A DNA stretch of 64,000 nucleotides from Acinetobacter pittii ATCC 19004 = CIP 70.29 (GTDB taxonomy: Bacteria > Pseudomonadota > Gammaproteobacteria > Pseudomonadales > Moraxellaceae), in NCBI RefSeq assembly GCF_000369045.1, contig NZ_KB849786.1, positions 1 to 64,000 on the forward strand, written 5' to 3'. The notes under the pieces are model-generated. The model worked only from the letters and a program-made list of their open reading frames with translations. It was not told where the DNA came from and did no database searches. Below, in pieces: positions 58,789-64,000 of this stretch. The number at the start of each line of letters is the position of its first letter. Position 1 is the stretch's first letter. The translations under genes were made by a program, and so were the position numbers.

Positions 58789-59360
58789 ATTATAATCTTG
58801 GTATGATTGGGTACTAATTGCCAAATTTCATCTATATCTACATTTCTAACCGCGATACATCCTAACGTCCAATCCTTATGGGGCATATAAGTCGAGCTAA
58901 AAGGCATCGAGAGTAATGATTTCGGAACAGATCCATGAATCATGATATCTCCTCCCGTTGGTTGATTATGTTGCTTGGCATAAGCAATATCTTTCGCATC
59001 GGGATAGGAAATATGCAAAGATTTATAGTAAGCACTTTGTGAGTTTCGCCAATCTATAGAATAAATCCCTTCAGGTGTTTTACCGTCATTTTCAAAATGT
59101 TTATGTCCTTTAGGATTAAAGCCGAGGCGAATCGGATATTGCCGAATCACGTCCTGATTACTCTTGAGCAGAAGTAGGCGTTGGTTTTTAAACACTTCAA
59201 TTGAGGTGACGGGCTTTGTCTTGATTAGTTCCAAGATCTCTTTACTTGAAAGCGCTTTATGGGATGAGGTAAAAGTCTGTAAAAATTTTTCATATTTATA
59301 AAAAGCGATTCCGAGTGGAACTATAAGAAGTGTACAAATAATGATAGGTCTAATTTTCAT
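58779..59360 (-). CDS. L,D-transpeptidase family protein (YkuD domain)
   Basis: A 193-aa protein. An N-terminal membrane anchor or signal peptide (about residues 4-24) is followed by the YkuD domain. The catalytic block is HGSVP...TLGCIAVRNVDIDEIW (His142 and Cys168). The usual S-H-G-C-I-R is replaced by T-L-G-C-I-A, as in some short YafK-like members, and the earlier segment PIRLGFNPKGHKHFENDGKTPEGIYSI is typical. It would act on peptidoglycan stem peptides (cross-link or hydrolysis) in the periplasm. Which reaction it does is not clear. Confidence 0.85.
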   Translation of the reverse strand: MKIRPIIICTLLIVPLGIAFYKYEKFLQTFTSSHKALSSKEILELIKTKPVTSIEVFKNQRLLLLKSNQDVIRQYPIRLGFNPKGHKHFENDGKTPEGIYSIDWRNSQSAYYKSLHISYPDAKDIAYAKQHNQPTGGDIMIHGSVPKSLLSMPFSSTYMPHKDWTLGCIAVRNVDIDEIWQLVPNHTKIIIYP

Positions 59361-59382
59361 ATATTATTTTTTATACTCAATG

Positions 59383-59418
59383 AACTCTCTTAAGTGTTGA
59401 GAATGACTTAAGAGAGTT
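59383..59418. repeat. 13-bp perfect inverted repeat
   Basis: AACTCTCTTAAGT (59383-59395) and ACTTAAGAGAGTT (59406-59418) with a 10-base loop. On the plus strand it is followed by TAGTTTTTTAAT, but no plus-strand gene ends here. It may be a terminator for selO (minus strand), although no T-run follows in that direction. Confidence 0.65.
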
Positions 59419-59431
59419 TAGTTTTTTAATA

Positions 59432-60874
59432 TTAAGATGAACAGCTTACTGCTACATCTGGAACATCACTTGGTAATGGTCCTAAGTCTTGTGGTTGCTC
59501 AAGCTCTGGTTGTCTTGTGTATGGGTGATTAAGTAGCTTAAATAAACGATCTACTTCACTAAAATCATCTCGTTCAGCTGCTTCAATAGCACGCTGTGCC
59601 ATGTGATTACGTAAAATATAAACTGGATTTGCTTTTTGCATATTTGCATCCAGCTCATCAATATCTTGATGTTCACGAATACTTTGATATTGGCTAAGAA
59701 ACTCATCAAACTGTCGAATATCAAGGCAATCATCTCGTAGAGTCTTATATTCTTTATTTTGAAGTCGGATAAAGCTCTGAGTGTAATCGAGTTGTTCAGT
59801 TTGTAAGATTTTTAAAAAACTAAAACTACAATCAAGACTGTCTTTATGAAAATGGGGAAGTCCCATTTTTTGACATAAACCAGTTGTGTAATGTTCAATA
59901 AAAGTCGGTTCAAATTGTTCTAAGCAACGTGCTAACTCTTCTTTAAACTTATCTTTTTGTTCAGGTTCAGCGAGAGGGATTAAGTTATTTAGCCACGTCC
60001 ATAAGTTCCAATGGCCTATACTCGGTTGATTTTGATAAGTATAACGACCTTGATAATCTGAGTGATTGTTAATCCAGTTGGGGCGGAATCGCTCCATAAA
60101 ACCATATGGCCCAAAATCGAGTGTTGAACTCGTAATATTTAAGTTATCGGTATTCATCACGCCGTGAGCAAACCCAACCAATTGCCATTTCGCAATCATA
60201 ATTGCAGTACGTTCAACTACCTTTTTAGCAAAGGATAAAATTGGATTTTCAGTTTCTAAGCATTCTGGATAATGCCATTCAATACATTTTTGAGTGAATT
60301 CTGACAGCAATTCAGGCGCATATTGATTAATCCATTCGAAGTGTCCTAAACGAATATGACATTCAGATGTTCTAAGTAGCATTGCGCCTAACTCTAGTTT
60401 TTCACGCTGTACACCTTGAGTCGAGGTTGTAAAACCGACTGCATGACTAGATGCGACGCCTAAAGCATTTAAAGCATGTCCTGCTAAATATTCACGGACC
60501 ACAGAACGTAATACTGCTCGCCCATCTCCCATTCTTGAATAAGGCGTAGGACCTGCACCTTTGAGATGAAGGTCGATGGTTTGGCCCTTTGTATTCAGTA
60601 TTTGTGCAATTAGTAAACCACGTCCATCGCCGAGTTGTCCTGCCCATTGTCCGAATTGGTGGCCAGCATAGACCATCGCAAGAGACGGAAATTCAGGGAA
60701 TGTACGCTGTCCACTACAGATCTCAACCCATGCATTTTTATCGTCTTCTGACCATTGCAGTTCATCAGCCAAAGCATTGTTAAAATGTCCTGCTTTTGCA
60801 CCACGTAAAGGTGATGGTTGCTGAACATGAAATAATTTAGACGGAAGTGAAGGGTAGAGCGGATTAAACTGCAT
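59432..60874 (-). CDS. selO: SelO protein adenylyltransferase (YdiU family)
   Basis: A 480-aa pseudokinase-fold enzyme that moves AMP from ATP to Ser, Thr or Tyr of target proteins. The N-terminal region has AMVYAGHQFGQWAGQLGDGRGLLI and LKGAGPTPYSRMGDGRAVLRSVVRE. The active core has GFAHGVMNTDNLNITSSTLDFGPYGFME (the inverted kinase DFG/catalytic loop). It ends in DVAVSCSS, the C-terminal Cys motif of SelO. It is thought to help handle redox stress. Full length (family about 480 aa). Confidence 0.95.
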   Translation of the reverse strand: MQFNPLYPSLPSKLFHVQQPSPLRGAKAGHFNNALADELQWSEDDKNAWVEICSGQRTFPEFPSLAMVYAGHQFGQWAGQLGDGRGLLIAQILNTKGQTIDLHLKGAGPTPYSRMGDGRAVLRSVVREYLAGHALNALGVASSHAVGFTTSTQGVQREKLELGAMLLRTSECHIRLGHFEWINQYAPELLSEFTQKCIEWHYPECLETENPILSFAKKVVERTAIMIAKWQLVGFAHGVMNTDNLNITSSTLDFGPYGFMERFRPNWINNHSDYQGRYTYQNQPSIGHWNLWTWLNNLIPLAEPEQKDKFKEELARCLEQFEPTFIEHYTTGLCQKMGLPHFHKDSLDCSFSFLKILQTEQLDYTQSFIRLQNKEYKTLRDDCLDIRQFDEFLSQYQSIREHQDIDELDANMQKANPVYILRNHMAQRAIEAAERDDFSEVDRLFKLLNHPYTRQPELEQPQDLGPLPSDVPDVAVSCSS

Positions 60875-60931
60875 AGGCTTAGCAAAATAGAGAGAGCAGA
60901 TTTCACTATAACACAGTTAAAAAGCAGGCAT

Positions 60932-60959
60932 AAAAATAGCTCCCGAAAGAGCTATTTTA
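60932..60959 (-). terminator. Terminator of the desaturase gene
   Basis: Stem AAAATAGCTC / GAGCTATTTT with a 6-base loop, 15 bases past the desaturase stop on the minus strand, followed by a T-rich run. Confidence 0.88.
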
Positions 60960-60973
60960 GATCAGAATTTATT

Positions 60974-62146
60974 TTAGTCTGACACCACGTTGGTATTCTT
61001 TTTAACACTACGCATCAGTGTTTCTAAGCATTCGCGGTGATGACTTAAACGGTGTTCAAGCAATTGAAAATCAACTTTAAGCTTATGATCCATTCTATGA
61101 ATCTTTTCAGCCATTGCTGCTTTTTTAGCTTGTAACTCTTGTTCTTTAAGTTTTGCCCAATCATTTAAGGTGTGTGTAAATGCTTCGTACTCTTGTGCAA
61201 TACGTTGCTTCATTTGAGTAATGTCTGCATTTACATCATGACCATAAATAGCGAGGTCTTGTTCAGCGTATTTAAATTTCATCGCCAGTTCTGCTTTTTT
61301 AATATTAAAGCTTGGAATACGACGTAAATTTTTAGCTAAACCAATTTTAGAACATGACCAGATCAACCATTTTGTTGGGTCATATTGCCACCATTTCACA
61401 CCATTACGATAGTCGTATTGGAAGATATGGTGATAGTTGTGGTAACCCTCGCCCCAAGTGGCAATGGCTAACCAGAAATTATCACGTGCTGAGTTTTCGT
61501 CTGTATAAGGACGTTTACCAAACATATGGCAAAGCGAGTTAATAAAGAATGTAACTTGATGGCTAATGATTAAACGTAAGAGACCACCTAGAAGGACTAC
61601 ACCCCATAGGTCGCCAGTTGCCCAACCGATTAAACTTAAAATACCAACATGAACTGCAACTACAAGTAGCGCGTAATATTTATGCTGGAACATGACCAAT
61701 TTATCATTGAGTAGGTCTGGTGCATTTTTAAAGTCTGGCTCAGATGGTGAATGATCGCGGATCATCCAACCCATATGGGCATACCAAAAACCACGTTCAA
61801 TTGAATACGGATCTTCCTCAACATCATCAACATGTCGATGGTGAGTACGGTGACCAGATGCCCAGAACAAAATACTATTTTGTACGGCAAATGTTCCACC
61901 GATCATTAAAAGAATTTTAAGCGGTAACGACGCTTCATAAGCTCGGTGAGCCCAAAGGCGATGGTAACCAGCAGTAATCCCCATACTACTTAGAGCTAAA
62001 AGAAAAAATAAGCTTACCCATGCGCTTACACTAAAATCATAATAATACGCATAAATCGGGATTATGATTGCGGCAAGAATTGGTAAACCAATTAAGGTAA
62101 TGCTAGCGGTCCAGTTAATTGGGGCTTTGAGTGGGGCGGAAGTCAT
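60974..62146 (-). CDS. Fatty acid desaturase with C-terminal coiled-coil tail
   Basis: A 390-aa membrane desaturase from the ATG at 62146 (a 22-residue longer reading from a TTG at 62212 has no better signal). It has histidine boxes HRLWAH, HRTHHRH and HNYHH in order, and four to six transmembrane helices. This is the acyl-CoA or acyl-lipid delta-9 type (di-iron). The last 100 residues are charged and helical, with repeated K/E/Q, probably a coiled coil. It introduces double bonds into fatty acids for membrane fluidity. The tail has no known function. Confidence 0.9.
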   Translation of the reverse strand: MTSAPLKAPINWTASITLIGLPILAAIIIPIYAYYYDFSVSAWVSLFFLLALSSMGITAGYHRLWAHRAYEASLPLKILLMIGGTFAVQNSILFWASGHRTHHRHVDDVEEDPYSIERGFWYAHMGWMIRDHSPSEPDFKNAPDLLNDKLVMFQHKYYALLVVAVHVGILSLIGWATGDLWGVVLLGGLLRLIISHQVTFFINSLCHMFGKRPYTDENSARDNFWLAIATWGEGYHNYHHIFQYDYRNGVKWWQYDPTKWLIWSCSKIGLAKNLRRIPSFNIKKAELAMKFKYAEQDLAIYGHDVNADITQMKQRIAQEYEAFTHTLNDWAKLKEQELQAKKAAMAEKIHRMDHKLKVDFQLLEHRLSHHRECLETLMRSVKKNTNVVSD

Positions 62147-62354
62147 ATCCGGCAGCGCTCCTAGAATCCTTGTGAAACAAGGTACAAAGACAAAACGACA
62201 TAGCAAAACCAATCATCAAGATATATTGCTATTCTATCCTTCATATTAGCACGTGCTTAGTGAGAATCACTAGCATTATTGTACAGATGTATTGAAAGAA
62301 CCGTAACAGAATTAAACTATGTCAAAGAGTTTTTCAAGCAGGAGAAATTGTTTA

Positions 62355-62888
62355 ATGAACGTACAACGATTGAAAAAAAAGAACAGCATTGATATTTCAA
62401 GAAAATTATCATTGAAGTGTATCTTGGTCACAATCAGTCTTGTATTAGCCGCATGTCAAAGTGCACCCGAACAAACTACGAAAAAAGTTCAACCAAAAAG
62501 AACAGTTCATCAGACTCAAACCCCTGTTGTAAAAAAGAGAGTGAGTGCTGATGGCATTCAAGATATTGATTGGCAGATCACTCAGATCAGTGGTCATAAG
62601 GCAAAATTCTTTAACCAATGGCCAACTCTTTCACTGAACTCAGCAGTCAAAACAGTATCGGGACATACTGGCTGTAATGCTGTTTTTGGCCGTTACACCT
62701 TTAATTTCAGCCAGCAAAAACTTGATATGCAAGTAAATGCAGGTCATTCAAGCTGTGATGGTGCTTTGGCTCAAGAGGCAGAGCTGGTAGATGCTTTGCA
62801 ACGTATCCAACGCTTCCAACTCGTAGGTAATACACTATATCTACTTGACCAAAGTGGTCAGCGCCTCATTCAGGCACAAAAGAAATAA
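62355..62888 (+). CDS. META domain lipoprotein (HslJ-like)
   Basis: A 177-aa protein. The ATG at 62355 with GGAG ten bases before is chosen over the ATG at 62319, which has no ribosome site. The signal MNVQRLKKKNSIDISRKLSL has a long charged start, then a core and lipobox LAAC (Cys34). The META domain (about residues 68-175) has DIDWQITQISG, the signature SGHTGCNAVFGRYTFN and a conserved second Cys (SSCDGALAQEAE). META proteins such as HslJ link to heat and novobiocin resistance in E. coli, with no clear chemistry. A terminator follows. Confidence 0.87.
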   Translation: MNVQRLKKKNSIDISRKLSLKCILVTISLVLAACQSAPEQTTKKVQPKRTVHQTQTPVVKKRVSADGIQDIDWQITQISGHKAKFFNQWPTLSLNSAVKTVSGHTGCNAVFGRYTFNFSQQKLDMQVNAGHSSCDGALAQEAELVDALQRIQRFQLVGNTLYLLDQSGQRLIQAQKK

Positions 62889-62912
62889 AAGGTGGTTTTT
62901 ACCACCTTTTTT
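62887..62912 (+). terminator. Bidirectional terminator
   Basis: Stem AAAAGGTGG / CCACCTTTT with loop TTTTTA, directly after the META gene stop and just before the stop of the converging phosphodiesterase gene. Confidence 0.88.
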
Positions 62913-62916
62913 ATAT

Positions 62917-63630
62917 TTACAGGGCTTGTAACATCGTAGTTGGAATATCTGTAATTAAGCCCTGAATCTCTAAATCACGCAGCTTTTTTGCTCTTTCTAC
63001 ATCATTGACTGTCCACACACTAATGTTCAAACCAGCTTGATGTGATAGTTGGATCATTTCATCTGTTGCCAGCTGATCATGCCAACCAATATGACCGCAA
63101 CCATATTGATGAGCGAGTTCAATTGCTGTTGCTCCCACTGGAAGCTCCACTAACAATCCACGTTTGAATTGAGAGTTTATATCGCGTAAGGCAGTTAAAA
63201 TTTGAAGATCAAAACTTGTGATGGTTACGACTTTCTCAAAACCCTGTAATTCCGTCTCAAGCTTTTGAACGAGCTTTTCGGCCAATGCCATATCTCTTAC
63301 AGCTTTAACTTCAACTTCAATATGATCGAAATTATCAAGTAAGTTTAAAACAGTTGTAAGTGTAGGCGTTGGTTCTGGAGTCGGCCAATTGGGCCAGCTT
63401 TGACGATGATCGAGTGATAACGCTTGAGCTAAAGTAGATTGCTCTACAACTTGATCGACTCCAGCTGTACGCAAAAAATTGTCATCATGAATAACAACTA
63501 ACTCTTGATCTTGAAGCTGACGAATATCAAATTCGACACCACGAATACCTAAGTCTTTTATGTGCTGAAACCCACCAAGTGTATTTTCAGGAGCTTCTCG
63601 GCGTGCACCACGATGACCAATAATGCGCAT
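62917..63630 (-). CDS. Glycerophosphodiester phosphodiesterase
   Basis: A 237-aa cytoplasmic GDPD-family enzyme of the UgpQ type. The start IIGHRGARREAPENTLGGF has the catalytic His and Glu. VEFDIRQLQDQELVVIHDDNFLRTAG supplies the metal and base His. VEVKAVRD and VWTVND complete the TIM barrel. It cleaves glycerophosphodiesters to glycerol-3-phosphate and an alcohol. There is no signal peptide. It lies 76 bases downstream of the cobalamin adenosyltransferase gene on the same strand, so they may be co-transcribed. Confidence 0.93.
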   Translation of the reverse strand: MRIIGHRGARREAPENTLGGFQHIKDLGIRGVEFDIRQLQDQELVVIHDDNFLRTAGVDQVVEQSTLAQALSLDHRQSWPNWPTPEPTPTLTTVLNLLDNFDHIEVEVKAVRDMALAEKLVQKLETELQGFEKVVTITSFDLQILTALRDINSQFKRGLLVELPVGATAIELAHQYGCGHIGWHDQLATDEMIQLSHQAGLNISVWTVNDVERAKKLRDLEIQGLITDIPTTMLQAL

Positions 63631-63705
63631 AATTTTCTTCTATAAAATCTTGTGATTATGGTCTCTTTAAAAAGAGCAGAGACCATGTTTTAATCTAATC
63701 TATTT

Positions 63706-64000
63706 TTAAATAATCTCATTAATATTTTTTTGCCAAAGCACTTCTTGTCCACCTTCAGCACGCTGTAAAGCACGCGATGCGACAAATAACCAATCAGATA
63801 GACGGTTTAAAAGTTGGAGTGCTGTAGCTTGAATATTTTGATCACGAGTTTGCACCGACATGAGTGATCGCTCTGCACGACGACAAACGGCACGAGCTTG
63901 ATGAGCGTAACTGCAAGATAAGGAGCCAGACGGTAGAATAAACTCCTTAAGCATCGGTAAGTCTTCATTCATACGGTCAATTTCTTTTTCCAGAAATTCA
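63706..64000 (-). CDS. Cobalamin adenosyltransferase (PduO type), 3' part
   Basis: The reading frame is open to the window edge, so the true start lies beyond 64000. The visible 97 codons begin EFLEKEIDRMNEDLP and include LKEFILPSGSLSCSYAHQARAVCRRAERSLM, the family signature of PduO-type ATP:cob(I)alamin adenosyltransferases, followed by the closing helix YLNRLSDWLF-like (LLNRLSDWLFVASRALQR). It forms adenosylcobalamin. An ATG at 63972 inside this frame is not the likely start, since the codons before it continue the family sequence. Confidence 0.9.
   Translation of the reverse strand, partial: EFLEKEIDRMNEDLPMLKEFILPSGSLSCSYAHQARAVCRRAERSLMSVQTRDQNIQATALQLLNRLSDWLFVASRALQRAEGGQEVLWQKNINEII

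Overview
This 64 kb window is chromosomal DNA of an Acinetobacter species, most likely from the A. calcoaceticus-baumannii complex. Supporting evidence: the 16S rRNA is of Acinetobacter type, the DNA is AT-rich, a lipooligosaccharide outer-core region lies between ilvE and aspS, and a BaeS/BaeR pair and a ZnuD-type receptor have Acinetobacter-like sequences. I cannot fix the species by eye. Almost all of it is core genome. I see no prophage, transposase, CRISPR array or recognisable defence system.

Layout. 1-5507: a complete rRNA operon (16S, tRNA-Ile-GAT, tRNA-Ala-TGC, 23S, 5S, terminator). 5598-9542: AT-rich accessory-looking genes (a small secreted protein, a dihydrolipoyl-dehydrogenase-like flavoenzyme, two lipoproteins including one of only 34 aa, a DUF442 phosphatase/sulfurtransferase-like protein). 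9735-20884: housekeeping genes (hydrolase-trxC-thioesterase operon, YajQ, rhodanese, MnmC, YciI, YciB, a PHP-domain RNase AM-like protein, bestrophin, RadC, CoaBC). 20949-29489: tgt-yajC-secD-secF and queA on the minus strand, with LemA and two DUF3137-like membrane paralogues between queA and tgt. 29620-29887: tRNA-Leu(CAA) with promoter, terminator and an inverted 20-bp copy of its own 3' end.

30280-35320: an orphan soluble histidine kinase, glnE and ilvE. 35390-41457: a compact outer-core locus with two ELM1-family proteins, a polysaccharide deacetylase, three glycosyltransferases and a small membrane protein, closed by aspS (41605-43389). 43560-48075: a DUF4184 membrane protein, a Zur-box-controlled znuD zinc receptor with a histidine-rich loop, and a phospholipase D family protein. 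48117-51778: palindromic intergenic DNA, RcnB-like and PsiE proteins, and a divergent GST/LysR pair bracketed by direct-repeat terminators.

51791-55542: two large acyl-CoA dehydrogenases. 55832-58708: a small His-rich lipoprotein divergent from baeS-baeR (envelope stress, efflux control). 58728-64000: a cluster of DnaA-box-like sites, an L,D-transpeptidase, SelO, a fatty acid desaturase with a coiled-coil tail, a META lipoprotein, a glycerophosphodiesterase, and the 3' part of a cobalamin adenosyltransferase gene cut by the window end.

No single novel multi-gene system stands out. The best leads are the LemA/DUF3137 cassette inside the queuosine-Sec gene row, the inverted tRNA-Leu fragment, the DnaA-box cluster after baeR, two substitutions at near-universal 16S positions, the paired ELM1-family proteins, and several unannotatable-by-length small ORFs.
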